Part shown: one piece after another, positions 37,143 through 46,432 of the stretch
Position numbering within the stretch: position 1 is the first letter of the stretch
Layout of the letters: each line of letters opens with the position of its first letter
Source of the DNA: Rhodobacteraceae bacterium HLUCCO07
GTDB taxonomy: Bacteria; Pseudomonadota; Alphaproteobacteria; Rhodobacterales; Rhodobacteraceae
Length of the DNA: 64,000 nt
Reading direction: 5' to 3'
NCBI GenBank assembly: GCA_001314705.1
Contig: LJSU01000001.1
Span: forward strand, 42,544 to 106,543
Made by a program: the position numbers and the translations under genes
The notes under the pieces: model-generated
What the model was told of the DNA's origin: nothing
The model's input: only the letters and a program-made list of their open reading frames with translations
Database searches by the model: none

Positions 37143-37733
37143 ATGAGTTCGATCATACTTGCACTGGTGATCGGTGCGGCATTCGGGGCGGTGCTCGACC
37201 GGATCGGCGCAACCAACCCCAACTGGATTGGCCGGATGCTGAGCCTGACCAACCTGCACCTGATGAAGACCATTCTGCTGGCGATCGGCACCGGTTCGGT
37301 GCTGATGTTCGGCGGGCAGATGCTGGGCCTGGTCGAGGTCGGCCACATGAGCGTCAAGGCGGCCTATGTCGGCGTGTTCATCGGCGGGTTGCTGCTGGGC
37401 GCGGGCTGGGCGCTGGCGGGCTATTGCCCGGGCACCGGCGTCTGCGCGGCGGCCAGCGGGCGCAAGGACGCGTGGTTCTTCATCGCGGGCGGCCTGCTGG
37501 GGGCTGCGGCCTACATGGTGACCTATCCCGCGTGGCTGGCCTCGGGGATGCTCGACGACATTCTTGGTGGCAAGGTGACGCTTGGCACGGTTCCCGGCTC
37601 GGGCTTTGATGGCCTGAGCGCGATCCAGGGCGATCTGCTGGGGATCGTGCTGGGTGCGGGCTTCATCGTCATCGCCTTTGTGCTGCCCGAACGGATCGTG
37701 GGCCAGGGCGAGGCCGTGGCACCGGCCGAGTGA
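37143..37733 (+). CDS. YeeE/YedE-family membrane transporter, second half
   Basis: 196 residues with about four to five membrane helices. WALAGYCPGTGVCAAASGR carries the conserved Cys motif. It starts 3 bp after its partner and is terminated by a strong hairpin at 37758. Sulfur uptake could feed the sulfido-molybdenum cofactor made by the downstream XdhC; this is inference. Confidence 0.88.
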   Translation: MSSIILALVIGAAFGAVLDRIGATNPNWIGRMLSLTNLHLMKTILLAIGTGSVLMFGGQMLGLVEVGHMSVKAAYVGVFIGGLLLGAGWALAGYCPGTGVCAAASGRKDAWFFIAGGLLGAAAYMVTYPAWLASGMLDDILGGKVTLGTVPGSGFDGLSAIQGDLLGIVLGAGFIVIAFVLPERIVGQGEAVAPAE

Positions 37734-37757
37734 AACGCAACCGATCATGAAATCGCG

Positions 37758-37790
37758 AACGGCTGCCCCTTGCGGGTGGCCGTTTTCTTT
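37758..37790 (+). terminator. Rho-independent terminator after the YeeE/YedE pair
   Basis: AACGGC...GCCGTT stem with inner CCC/GGG pairs, followed by TTTCTTTT. Confidence 0.75.
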
Positions 37791-37822
37791 TGTTTGGTGA
37801 AGGGGCCTGATGGGGGAAGACC

Positions 37823-38785
37823 ATGGACCGCTTCGACAACATTCCTGAAATCGCGCTTGATTGGCTCAGGGCGGGCCGCAAGGTGGCGCTGGCCACGGTG
37901 GTCGAAACCTGGGGCAGCGCGCCGCGCCGGGTGGGTGCGCAATTGGCAATTTCGGACGAGGGCGCGATCGAGGGCTCGGTCTCGGGCGGTTGCGTCGAGG
38001 GCGCGGTGGTCGCCGAGGCGCTGGAGGCGCTCGACGATGGTACGCCGCGGATGCTGGAATACGGCGTGAGCGATGGCGATGCCTTTGCCGTGGGGCTGGC
38101 CTGTGGCGGAACCATCCGGGTGATGGTCGAACCGGTGGGCCCGGTCCTGCCGGTGGCGGTTCTGGAGGAGCTGGTCGCGGCGCGGGCGGCACGCGAGAGG
38201 GTCGCAGTGGTCTCGTCGCCGGGGGATGGGCCGCGGCGCCTTGTGCGCGAGGGCTTCGAGCAACGATTCCGCATGGACCGCTCGGGCTTCGAGGAGGATG
38301 GGAGTTTCGTCACCATCCACAACCCGCCGCTCAGGATGATCGTGGTGGGCGCGGTGCATATCGCGCAGGCGCTGGTTCCGATGGCCCGGCTGGCGGGGTT
38401 CGATCCGCTGTTGGTTGATCCGCGCCCGGCCTTCGGCTCGTCCGAACGGTTTCCGGGCGAGAGAATTCTGGACGACTGGCCCGATGAGGCAGTCGTTTCC
38501 CTGGGCCTCGATGCGCGCACGGCGCTGGTTCTGCTGACCCATGATCCCAAGCTTGACGATCCGGCCCTGAAGGCGGCGCTGCGTTCGGACGTGTTCTATA
38601 TCGGGGCGCTGGGATCGACCCGGACCCATGCCAAGCGTGTGGCGCGGCTGGAGGAGGACGGGTTTTCCGGCGAGGAGATCGCGCGGATCCACGCGCCCGT
38701 GGGGTTGGATATCGGCGCGGCCGGGCCGGCGGAAATCGCGGTGTCGGTCCTGGCCGAATGCCTGATGGTGTTGAGGAAGGGATGA
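37823..38785 (+). CDS. XdhC-family molybdenum cofactor protein
   Basis: 320 residues. The N-terminal half has SGGCVEGAVVAEA, the Cys motif of XdhC/CoxI proteins; the C-terminal half is a Rossmann domain, MIVVGAVHIAQALVPMA, with ALGSTRTHAKR. XdhC binds and protects the Mo cofactor and brings in its sulfurase. ATG overlaps the following start by 4 nt. Confidence 0.9.
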   Translation: MDRFDNIPEIALDWLRAGRKVALATVVETWGSAPRRVGAQLAISDEGAIEGSVSGGCVEGAVVAEALEALDDGTPRMLEYGVSDGDAFAVGLACGGTIRVMVEPVGPVLPVAVLEELVAARAARERVAVVSSPGDGPRRLVREGFEQRFRMDRSGFEEDGSFVTIHNPPLRMIVVGAVHIAQALVPMARLAGFDPLLVDPRPAFGSSERFPGERILDDWPDEAVVSLGLDARTALVLLTHDPKLDDPALKAALRSDVFYIGALGSTRTHAKRVARLEEDGFSGEEIARIHAPVGLDIGAAGPAEIAVSVLAECLMVLRKG

Positions 38786-39810
38786 AATTCGGGCCGGTTC
38801 CCATAGCGGATGCCGAGGGGGCGATCCTGGCGCATTCCGTCGCCGCGGGAAAGAAGCGGTTGCGCAAGGGGCTGGTTCTGGAGGTGGATCATGTCGCGGC
38901 CCTGAAGGCGGCCGGGTTCGCGGATGTGACCGTAGCGCGGCTCGAACCCGGTGATTTGCACGAGGACCAAGCCGCAAGCCGGATTGCCGCGGCGTTGATC
39001 GAAGGCATGGACGCGGGGCTGAGCCTCAGCCGGGCCTCTACCGGGCGCGTGAACCTGATTGCCGATGGTCCCGGTGTCGTGCTGATGGACGTGGCGCGAT
39101 TGGAAGCGGTCAACCGGGTCAACCCGATGATCACCGTGGCCACAGTGCCGCCCTTTCATCAGATGGCGCGTGGCGGAATGGTCGCGACGGTCAAGATCAT
39201 TTCATACGGGGTGCCGGGCGACGATGTGGCGCTTGCGGCGGACCATGCGCGCGGCACGGTGCGGCTGGCACGGCCGGTGGTTCCCAGTGCCAGCCTGATC
39301 GTGACCGAGATCGCGGGCGGTGCGGGCGAAAAGGGCCGCGAAGCCATTGCCGGGCGGCTGGAGGCACTGGGCATGGAACTGGCCGAGGTGGTGCATGTGC
39401 CGCATGAGACCGGAGCGCTGGCGCGGGCGCTTGGCGCGGCACGCGGGGACATGACCCTCATCCTGACCGGTTCGGCCACGTCCGACCCGGCGGATACCGG
39501 GCCCGAGGCACTGCGGCAGGCCGGCGGGCAGGTTGATCGCTTTGGCATGCCGGTCGATCCGGGGAACCTGCTCTTCATCGGTGCGCTGGACGAGCGCCCG
39601 GTGATCGGGTTGCCAGGCTGTGCGCGGTCGCCCGCGCTCAACGGAGCCGACTGGGTGCTGAGCAGGGTTGCCTGTGGGCTCGAGGTGAGCGACGCTGATA
39701 TCGCCGCGATGGGGGTGGGGGGTCTGCTCAAGGAGATCCCGACCCGCCCGATGCCGCGGCGCGGCAAGGGGCGGGCGAAAGTTCGTGCGGCTTCGGGCAC
39801 GAAATCGTGA
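38782..39810 (+). CDS. Molybdopterin-binding protein (MoaB/MoeA-like domain)
   Basis: 342 residues. Middle and C-terminal parts show the MogA/MoeA molybdopterin-binding fold, with [20 protein letters not shown] and [18 protein letters not shown]. The N-terminus ([19 protein letters not shown]) is the family start. ATG overlaps XdhC's stop. It probably delivers cofactor to the adjacent hydroxylase. Confidence 0.82.
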   Translation: MKFGPVPIADAEGAILAHSVAAGKKRLRKGLVLEVDHVAALKAAGFADVTVARLEPGDLHEDQAASRIAAALIEGMDAGLSLSRASTGRVNLIADGPGVVLMDVARLEAVNRVNPMITVATVPPFHQMARGGMVATVKIISYGVPGDDVALAADHARGTVRLARPVVPSASLIVTEIAGGAGEKGREAIAGRLEALGMELAEVVHVPHETGALARALGAARGDMTLILTGSATSDPADTGPEALRQAGGQVDRFGMPVDPGNLLFIGALDERPVIGLPGCARSPALNGADWVLSRVACGLEVSDADIAAMGVGGLLKEIPTRPMPRRGKGRAKVRAASGTKS

Positions 39811-39912
39811 AGCCGCGAAAATCGCCGCCCTGAAAAATTCCGGGTTCTCAACCGCGGTGACCCGTGTTTAACTTGCACTCGAAAAACACAAAACCAAATC
39901 TGGGAGGAGCCA

Positions 39913-40398
39913 ATGCCACAGGTCAGCATGACCGTGAACGGCAAACCTGCGTCCGGCGATGTCGAAGGGCGCACGCTGCTGAGTTCATTTCTTCGCGATA
40001 CCCTGGGCCTTACCGGCACGCATGTCGGCTGTGACACCAGCCAATGCGGTGCCTGCGTGGTGCATGTGGACGGTGAGGCCGTCAAGGCCTGCACGATGTT
40101 CGCGCTCGAGGCCGAGGGGGCCGAGGTGGCCACCATCGAGGGGCAGGCCGCGCCGGATGGCACGCTGAACGCCATCCAGGCCGCCTTCCAGGAGCATCAC
40201 GGGCTTCAATGCGGCTTTTGCACCCCGGGCATGGTGATGAGTGCCGCGGCCCTTCTGAAAGACAACCCCAAGCCGAGCGAGGCAGAGATCCGCGATTACC
40301 TTGAGGGCAATCTCTGCCGCTGCACCGGGTATCACAACATCGTCAAGGCGATCATGGCCGCATCCGGCCAGGACGTGGGTGCGATTGCCGCCGAATAA
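39913..40398 (+). CDS. Molybdenum hydroxylase [2Fe-2S] subunit (CoxS type)
   Basis: 161 residues. The plant-type cluster is held by [15 protein letters not shown], with a further Cys in VKAC; the second cluster by CGFCTPGM and CRCTGY. It relays electrons between the Mo site and FAD. First structural gene of a coxS-coxL-coxM order; GGGAGGAG is upstream. Confidence 0.95.
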   Translation: MPQVSMTVNGKPASGDVEGRTLLSSFLRDTLGLTGTHVGCDTSQCGACVVHVDGEAVKACTMFALEAEGAEVATIEGQAAPDGTLNAIQAAFQEHHGLQCGFCTPGMVMSAAALLKDNPKPSEAEIRDYLEGNLCRCTGYHNIVKAIMAASGQDVGAIAAE

Positions 40399-40443
40399 GG
40401 CGCGAGGCGGGTTCGACCCCGCCACAAATGGGAGGATTTTGGA

Positions 40444-42810
40444 ATGCCGAAGGATCATGAGGGCATTGGCGCCGGGACGAAACGGCGTGAGGATGTGCGG
40501 TTTCTGACCGGGGCGGGCAACTATACCGATGACATCAACGTGCATGGGCAGGCCCATGTGCATTTCCTGCGCTCGGACGTGGCGCATGGCCGGCTCAAGA
40601 AGGTCGACACTGCTGCGGCCGAAGGCATGCCGGGCGTCATCCGCGTCTTTACCGGGGCAGATTTCGAGGGCGTGGGCGGTCTGCCCTGTGGCTGGTGCGT
40701 GACCGACCGGCATGGGCAGCCGATGCAGGAACCGGCGCACCCGGTTCTGGCACAGGGCAAGGTGCGTCACGTGGGCGATCCGATCGCCGCCGTGGTGGCC
40801 GAAACGGCCGAACAGGCGCGCGATGCCGCCGAGGCGATCGAGGTGGAGATCGAGGACCTTCCGGCGGTGATCGACATGAAGGCGGCTCTCGAAGAGGGCG
40901 CAACGAAGGTGCATGACGATCTGACCTCGAACCTTTGCTATGACTGGGGCTTCGTCGAGGAAAACCGTGAGGCGGTGGACAAGGCCATCAAGGAGGCCGC
41001 GCATGTCACCACGCTGGAATTGAAAAACCAGCGGCTGGTCGCCAACCCGATGGAGCCGCGCGTTGCAGTGGGCGACTTCAACCGGGGAACGGGTGAGCAC
41101 ACGCTTTACACCACCAGCCAGAACCCGCACGTGATTCGCCTCTTGATGGGGGCTTTCGTGCTCGGCATTCCCGAGCACAAGCTGCGCGTCGTGGCACCGG
41201 ATGTGGGTGGCGGTTTCGGCTCGAAGATCTTTCACTATGCCGAGGAGGCTTTCTGCACCTTCGCGGCGAAGGCGGTGAATCGCCCGGTGAAATGGACCTC
41301 GAGCCGCTCCGAAGCCTTCATCAGTGACGCGCAAGGACGCGACCATGTGACGAAGATTGAACTTGCGCTCGACAAGGACAACAACTTCACCGCGATCCGC
41401 ACCGAGACATATGCCAATATGGGTGCTTACCTCTCGACCTTTGCGCCGTCGGTGCCGACATGGCTGCACGGGACGCTGATGGCGGGCAATTACAAGACGC
41501 CGAACATTTATGTGAACGTGAAGGCGGTCTTTACCAACACGGTGCCGGTCGATGCCTATCGCGGGGCCGGGCGGCCCGAGGCCACGTATCAATTGGAGCG
41601 CGTGATCGACAAGGCCGCGCGCGAGTTGGGCGTGGACCCGATCGCCCTGCGCCGGCAGAATTTCGTGACCGAGTTTCCCTATGCCACGCCGGTGGCGGTG
41701 GAATACGATACGGGCGATTATCACGGCACCATGGATGTGCTTGAAAAGATGGCCGATCTCTCGGGTTTCGAGGCGCGGCGCAAGGAGAGCGAGGCGCGTG
41801 GCAAGCTGCGGGGGCTCGGGCTCAACTGCTATATTGAGGCTTGCGGCATCGCGCCCTCGCAACTGGTGGGCCAGTTGGGCGCGCGGGCGGGCTTGTATGA
41901 ATCCGCGACGGTGCGGGTGAACGCCACAGGCGGGATCGTGGTCATGACCGGCTCGCACAGCCACGGACAGGGGCACGAGACGACCTTTCCGCAGGTCATC
42001 GCCGACATGATCGGGATCGACGCCGACATGATCGAGATCGAGCATGGCGACACCGCCAACACGCCGATGGGCATGGGCACCTACGGCTCGCGTTCGATCG
42101 CCGTGGGGGGGAGCGCCATGGTGCGCGCCGCCGAGAAGGTGATCAACAAGGCCAAGAAGATCGCTGCCCACCTGATGGAGGCCAGCGAGGCCGATGTCGA
42201 GCTAAAGGACGGGCAATTCAGCGTGGCGGGCACCGACAAGTCCGTGGCGTGGGGCGACGTGACCCTGGCCGCCTATGTGCCGCACAACTACCCGCTCGAC
42301 GAGATCGAGCCGGGGCTGGAGGAGACGGCGTTCTATGACCCGTCGAACTTCACATATCCGGCCGGTGCCTATGCCTGCGAGGTCGAGGTCGACCCCGAAA
42401 CCGGCAAGGTCGAGATCAAGCGCTTTGCCGCGGCCGACGACTTTGGCAATATCATCAACCCGATGATCGTCGACGGGCAGGTGCATGGCGGGATCGGGCA
42501 GGGGATCGGGCAGGCTCTGCTTGAAAACTGTGTCTATGACGAAAGCGGTCAGATCCTGAGTGCGAGTTTCATGGATTATGCCATGCCGCGTGCCGATGAC
42601 GTGCCGTTCTATGATGTCGATCATTCGAGCCAGACACCCTGCACCCATAATCCGTTGGGCGTGAAAGGCTGTGGCGAGGCGGGGGCTATCGGCTCGCCTC
42701 CGGCGGTGGTGAACGCGGTGATCGACGCGCTGCATTCGGGCGGTCACAAGGTGGATCACATCGACATGCCGGTTTCCCCCGCGCGTGTCTGGGCAGCGAT
42801 GAACGCATAA
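40444..42810 (+). CDS. Molybdenum hydroxylase large subunit, form II CoxL type
   Basis: 788 residues. The active-site loop at residues 371-377 is AYRGAGR, the form II signature, not AYXCSFR of genuine CO dehydrogenase, so CO oxidation is doubtful. GGGFGSKI and GHSHGQGHETTFPQ-type loops bind molybdopterin and GVKGCGEAGAIG contains the catalytic Glu region. It binds Mo-cytosine dinucleotide cofactor by family. The substrate is probably another small organic molecule. Confidence 0.94.
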   Translation: MPKDHEGIGAGTKRREDVRFLTGAGNYTDDINVHGQAHVHFLRSDVAHGRLKKVDTAAAEGMPGVIRVFTGADFEGVGGLPCGWCVTDRHGQPMQEPAHPVLAQGKVRHVGDPIAAVVAETAEQARDAAEAIEVEIEDLPAVIDMKAALEEGATKVHDDLTSNLCYDWGFVEENREAVDKAIKEAAHVTTLELKNQRLVANPMEPRVAVGDFNRGTGEHTLYTTSQNPHVIRLLMGAFVLGIPEHKLRVVAPDVGGGFGSKIFHYAEEAFCTFAAKAVNRPVKWTSSRSEAFISDAQGRDHVTKIELALDKDNNFTAIRTETYANMGAYLSTFAPSVPTWLHGTLMAGNYKTPNIYVNVKAVFTNTVPVDAYRGAGRPEATYQLERVIDKAARELGVDPIALRRQNFVTEFPYATPVAVEYDTGDYHGTMDVLEKMADLSGFEARRKESEARGKLRGLGLNCYIEACGIAPSQLVGQLGARAGLYESATVRVNATGGIVVMTGSHSHGQGHETTFPQVIADMIGIDADMIEIEHGDTANTPMGMGTYGSRSIAVGGSAMVRAAEKVINKAKKIAAHLMEASEADVELKDGQFSVAGTDKSVAWGDVTLAAYVPHNYPLDEIEPGLEETAFYDPSNFTYPAGAYACEVEVDPETGKVEIKRFAAADDFGNIINPMIVDGQVHGGIGQGIGQALLENCVYDESGQILSASFMDYAMPRADDVPFYDVDHSSQTPCTHNPLGVKGCGEAGAIGSPPAVVNAVIDALHSGGHKVDHIDMPVSPARVWAAMNA

Positions 42811-42823
42811 GGAGGACGAGGAC

Positions 42824-43615
42824 ATGTATGCATTCGATTTTGAACGGCCCTCCACGCTTGCCGAGGCGGAAAAGGCGCTTGCGGGTGAGGATGCGCAGGC
42901 GCTGGGTGGGGGACAGACCCTGATTCCGACGCTCAAACAGCGACTTGCGATGCCTGAAAAACTGGTTAGCCTGGGCGCGATCCAGGAGATCAAGGGCGTA
43001 TGCAAGGGCGATGATGGCGCACTTTGCGTCGGTGGTGGCACCACGCACGCCACGGTGGCGCGCGAGGCAGCCGCGGATTACCCGGCGCTGGCGGCACTTG
43101 CGGCCCATATCGGCGATCCGGCGGTGCGCAATCGCGGCACGATCGGTGGCAGCATCGCCAACAACGATCCGGCGGCCTGCTATCCGGCGGCGGTGCTGGC
43201 CTCGGGGGCGACGGTGGTCACCAACAAGCGCAAGATCGCGGCAGATGATTACTTCAAGGGAATGTTCGAGACCGCGCTAGACGAGGGTGAGATCATCACC
43301 GAGGTTCGGTTTCCCGTTCCGGAAAAAGCCAGTTACCAGAAGTTCGAGCAGCCCGCCTCGCGGTTTGCGCTGGTCGGTGTGTTCGTCGCGAAATACGCCG
43401 ATGGCGTGCGCGTCGGTGTGACCGGGGCGAGCGAAGGCGGCGTGTTCCGCTGGACCGAGGCCGAGGCGGCATTGTCGGCCGATTTCTCGACCGGGGCCGT
43501 CGAAGGCATGGCACGACCTGCGGACGGGATGATGTCGGACCTGCATGGCAGTGCCGCCTACCGCGCGCACCTGGTTGGCGTGATGACCCGCCGCGCGGTG
43601 GCTGCGGCAAGCTAA
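42824..43615 (+). CDS. Molybdenum hydroxylase FAD subunit (CoxM type)
   Basis: 263 residues. FAD-binding loops are ALGGGQTLIPTLKQR and RNRGTIGGSIANNDPAA (the TIGG motif). C-terminal CO_deh_flav_C-like domain follows. It completes the S-L-M operon 13 bp after the large subunit. A terminator hairpin follows. Confidence 0.94.
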   Translation: MYAFDFERPSTLAEAEKALAGEDAQALGGGQTLIPTLKQRLAMPEKLVSLGAIQEIKGVCKGDDGALCVGGGTTHATVAREAAADYPALAALAAHIGDPAVRNRGTIGGSIANNDPAACYPAAVLASGATVVTNKRKIAADDYFKGMFETALDEGEIITEVRFPVPEKASYQKFEQPASRFALVGVFVAKYADGVRVGVTGASEGGVFRWTEAEAALSADFSTGAVEGMARPADGMMSDLHGSAAYRAHLVGVMTRRAVAAAS

Positions 43616-43637
43616 GACGTTGAAAGCATGATGGAAA

Positions 43638-43664
43638 CGCGGGTCCGGGTGGCCCGCGCTTTCT
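43638..43664. terminator. Bidirectional terminator between coxM-type and methyltransferase genes
   Basis: CGCGGG (43638-43643) pairs with CCCGCG (43653-43658), followed by CTTTCT on the plus strand and preceded by GGAAA on it. It serves two convergent genes. Confidence 0.55.
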
Positions 43665-44268
43665 ATTCCGGCTTGCGCGCGATAAAGTCGATCAGGGCCG
43701 AAAGGCCGGAATGGCCGCGCCCCTCCTGCACATCGCGTTCGTATTCCCGGCAGGTCAGGATTTCCCAGCCCGAGAATTCCTCGGACAGGCTCTTGCAAGT
43801 ATACATGTTGCGCGCGTCAGGTGGGCCGCCGGTCCCGCGGCCGATCTGCTCGGGGGTATAGCCGTGCAGCATGACCAATCCGCCGGGTTTCGTCGCACCC
43901 TGCATCTTGCGAAAAAGACGTCTGCGTTCGACCGGGCCAACGAACTGGATGAAAACACCGAGGACGATGTCGTAAAGCCCCTCGAAATCCTGTGCCAGCA
44001 CGTCGCACTGGCGAAAGTCGACCATCACGCCGCGCTCATCGGCCAGGGTGCGGGCCTTGGCAACGGCGGAAGGGGCGTATTCAAGCGCCGTCACCTTTAG
44101 CCCAAGTTCGGCGAGATGGACCGAGTTGCGCCCTTCGCCGTCGGCGACCGACAGAACCGAAAGGCCGGGTTGAAAGAAATCCGCGTGATCGAGAAGGAAG
44201 GTCGCGGGCTCCTTTCCGAAAACAAAGTCCGGCGTCGAGAATCGTTCTTCCCACATGTTGGCGTCCAA
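43663..44268 (-). CDS. Class I SAM-dependent methyltransferase
   Basis: 201 residues. SAM-binding region is VLSVADGEGRNSVHLAELG; YDIVLGVFIQFVGPVERR follows. WEERFSTPDFVFGKEPATFL at the N-terminus resembles TehB/thiopurine methyltransferases. Target unknown. It ends at the bidirectional terminator and lies downstream of infC on the same strand. Confidence 0.87.
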   Translation of the reverse strand: MDANMWEERFSTPDFVFGKEPATFLLDHADFFQPGLSVLSVADGEGRNSVHLAELGLKVTALEYAPSAVAKARTLADERGVMVDFRQCDVLAQDFEGLYDIVLGVFIQFVGPVERRRLFRKMQGATKPGGLVMLHGYTPEQIGRGTGGPPDARNMYTCKSLSEEFSGWEILTCREYERDVQEGRGHSGLSALIDFIARKPE

Positions 44269-44281
44269 TCCTTGCGAAAAT

Positions 44282-44318
44282 GAAAACGCCCCGCGCTAAA
44301 ACCAGGCGAGCGGGGCGT
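44282..44318 (-). terminator. Terminator downstream of infC
   Basis: ACGCCCCGC and GCGGGGCGT form a 9-bp stem; reading on the minus strand it is followed by TTTTCATTTT. Confidence 0.7.
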
Positions 44319-44337
44319 GGATTGTGCGGTCAGTCAA

Positions 44338-44886
44338 TCACTTCTGCGGCAGGGGGGCGACCATCATGATCATCTGACGCCCCTCCATTTTCGGCATGTT
44401 CTCGACCTTGCCGATCTCCTTGACGTCTTCCGCGATCCGTTCGAGCAACCCGCGTCCCAGATTCTGGTGCGCCATCTCACGGCCCCGAAAACGAAGCGTG
44501 ACCTTGACCTTGTCGCCCGCCTCGAGAAAGCGCACGACGTTGCGCATCTTGACGTCGTAATCATGCGTGTCTGTATTGGGCCGGAACTTGACCTCCTTGA
44601 TCTCGATGGTCTTCTGTTTCTTCCGGGCCTCGGATTCACGCTTTTGCTGTTCGTATTTGTATTTGCCGAAATCCATGATCTTGCAGACCGGCGGATTGGC
44701 GTTGGGCGAAATCTCCACAAGGTCGAGCCCGGCCTCTTCGGCCATTTCAAGGGCGCGTTCCGGGGTGACGACCCCGACGTTTTCACCTTCGGCGCCGATC
44801 AGGCGAATCTCTGGGGCACGGATGCGATCATTGACGCGGGGTCCGGTTTCGCGCGTGGGGGGCGCGTTATGAGGTCTGCGGGCTAT
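44338..44886 (-). CDS. infC: Translation initiation factor IF-3
   Basis: 182 residues when started at the ATA codon at 44886. The frame reads (I)[18 protein letters not shown], matching the IF-3 N-terminus, while the first ATG is at residue 48, inside the N-terminal domain. In-frame TAA lies 13 codons upstream with no ATG, GTG, TTG or ATT between. AAGGA stands 8 nt before the ATA. IF-3 discriminates against non-standard starts, so infC rare starts give autoregulation, known for AUU in E. coli. Confidence 0.93.
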   Translation of the reverse strand: MARRPHNAPPTRETGPRVNDRIRAPEIRLIGAEGENVGVVTPERALEMAEEAGLDLVEISPNANPPVCKIMDFGKYKYEQQKRESEARKKQKTIEIKEVKFRPNTDTHDYDVKMRNVVRFLEAGDKVKVTLRFRGREMAHQNLGRGLLERIAEDVKEIGKVENMPKMEGRQMIMMVAPLPQK

Positions 44887-45099
44887 GGTTTTGGTCCTTC
44901 GATTGTTTTCCGGAAATCCGAATTAGCAAGTTAAACTTGGCGGCGCCGCAGTTCAAGCGGCAATCTTCGGCGGAAACGGGCCGTTTGTGCGGGGTTTTCC
45001 GTTGTTCCCATTGAAAGTTGCGCGGTTCGGTCGCATTTGAAATTTCCGGGTTCGGTCTCCGTGCCAGGCGGGGACACCGCTAGTCAAAGGATGAGGATC

Positions 45100-45795
45100 A
45101 TGAGGAGTTTGATTTGGGTCGCAGTGGCGGTCGCACTGCTGGGCATCGGGTATCTTGTGTTCACCGGTCGGAACGTGGATGAGTCCGTCGACAGCATGTC
45201 CGACACGGGAAGTGAGGCTGGTGACGCCGCCTCCGAGGCCGTGGAAGATACGGCCGATGCCGTCACGGAGGCAGCCGATGATGCAGCCGAGGCTGTGAAC
45301 GATGCGGTCGAGACCGCCACCGATGAGGCGGAAGAGGCCGCCGAAGCGGCCGACGAGGTGACCGAGGAGCCTGTCGATGATGCCGGGCAAGCCGCTGACG
45401 AAGAAACGGAAAGCACCGCCGATAGCGCGGACCCCGTGGCAGAGGAGGAGCAAGACGCCTCGGCGGATTCGCCCGATGTGGACGAGGACACAGCCGGTCA
45501 GAGCGGCGAGTCCACGCCGGATGATGGTGACGAAACCACCGATGAGGCCACGCAGGACGCAGCTGAGACAGGCGATGAGACCGCGACGGAAGATGCTGAT
45601 CCCATTGAGGAATCCGCTGATCCGCTGTCCGTGGAGGGCTTCGATTTCGACAGGGTTGCCGAGATGATCGATGAGAGTGAGGAGATCGGGGTGGGCGAGA
45701 AGATGCTGCTCAAGACCGGGCTCGAAAGCGCGCGGGACAACCCCGAAGTGCTCGAGGAGATGCTGGACGAGGTCAAACAGGCCCTGGGCATGTAA
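45100..45795 (+). CDS. Acidic membrane-anchored protein of unknown function
   Basis: 231 residues from the ATG at 45100; the ATG at 45091 is 3 codons upstream. A single N-terminal helix (SLIWVAVAVALLGIGYLVF) precedes a long Glu/Asp/Ala/Thr-rich, low-complexity region (about residues 30-180) and a small conserved C-terminus (DFDRVAEMIDESEEIGVGEKM). The protein is extremely acidic. Function unknown; divergent from infC and closed by a terminator. Confidence 0.75.
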   Translation: MRSLIWVAVAVALLGIGYLVFTGRNVDESVDSMSDTGSEAGDAASEAVEDTADAVTEAADDAAEAVNDAVETATDEAEEAAEAADEVTEEPVDDAGQAADEETESTADSADPVAEEEQDASADSPDVDEDTAGQSGESTPDDGDETTDEATQDAAETGDETATEDADPIEESADPLSVEGFDFDRVAEMIDESEEIGVGEKMLLKTGLESARDNPEVLEEMLDEVKQALGM

Positions 45796-45822
45796 CCCTT
45801 TGCTCCCGAACGAGTTTTGCAA

Positions 45823-45855
45823 GCCCCCGCCCGGATGCCCGGGCGGGGGTCTTGG
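45823..45855 (+). terminator. Terminator after the acidic membrane protein
   Basis: CCCCCGCCCGG and CCGGGCGGGGG form an 11-bp stem followed by TCTTGGTTTG. Confidence 0.7.
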
Positions 45856-46177
45856 TTTGCGCGGGTGCGAAGCCAAGGCCCCGGGTTAACGCCGTCCGGT
45901 GGCCCGATTCAGGGGGGTGACATCCGGCTGCCGCCCGGCTGTCCCCCGGCTGCCGGGGGAAACGGAGGGGCGTTAACGGTTTGTTGGGTTAATGGGGCGT
46001 GCGGTGGGGGGATAGGTGAGAACGGTAGCGATGCGTAGGGAGCGGGTTTTGCAAAGTCGTCGCTCGTGGCTTCGCGCGAGTGGCGCGAACGACCCGAACC
46101 GGCCATTAGCTTAGGCTACGGAATGCTCCTTTGCGGCCCGTAGTTGCCGACATTCGCTGCACCTGCGAAAGTCTATG
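45856..46177. other. Gene-free stretch beside the low-GC island
   Basis: No convincing ORF. It contains repeat copy B and several TTAACG/GTTAAC motifs, then a gradual drop in GC toward the island at 46.2-48.2 kb. Confidence 0.5.
45909..45958. repeat. Dispersed GGCTGCC-triplet repeat, copy B
   Basis: GGGGTGACATCCGG followed by three GGCTG(C/T)C units. It matches copy A at 19361-19410 over about 50 bp with few differences, again in an intergenic region with TTAAC motifs nearby. Confidence 0.6.
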
Positions 46178-46306
46178 TCATTCGTTGACGGCTGCACAAA
46201 CGCTGAGCGCGTTCAAGGTCGCGATGATTTGGGTTGCATCCAGATCAAATGCCACAGCGAGAGAAGCTCCCGCCGCAAGGAGAGCAAAGGTACTGCTGAG
46301 TTTCAT
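46178..46306 (-). CDS. Small putative secreted peptide, divergent from HTH-TPR gene
   Basis: 42 residues from the ATG at 46306. AAGGAAG stands 8 nt upstream, a strong ribosome binding site. The first about 20 residues (MKLSSTFALLAAGASLAVAF) look like a signal peptide; the remaining DLDATQIIATLNALSVCAAVNE would be the mature peptide. Base composition is lower in GC than flanking genes. No homologue recognised. A peptide signal sensed by the neighbouring HTH-TPR protein is a guess. Confidence 0.55.
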   Translation of the reverse strand: MKLSSTFALLAAGASLAVAFDLDATQIIATLNALSVCAAVNE

Positions 46307-46432
46307 ATGACAATCTTCCTTAGAGGTTGATCGTCGTTCGAACGACTGGTTACATGCGCCACCCAAGGATATGAAATGACTGCATTGTAGATCGGCGGTT
46401 TGCATGCGGGTAATTTGCGGAAAATATGCGGA

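Noticed and set aside
44953..45876. 307-residue minus-strand ORF opposite the acidic protein
   Set aside because: Gly/Arg/Ile-rich translation is the mirror of an acidic alanine-rich gene; the plus-strand frame has a membrane helix, ribosome binding site and terminator.
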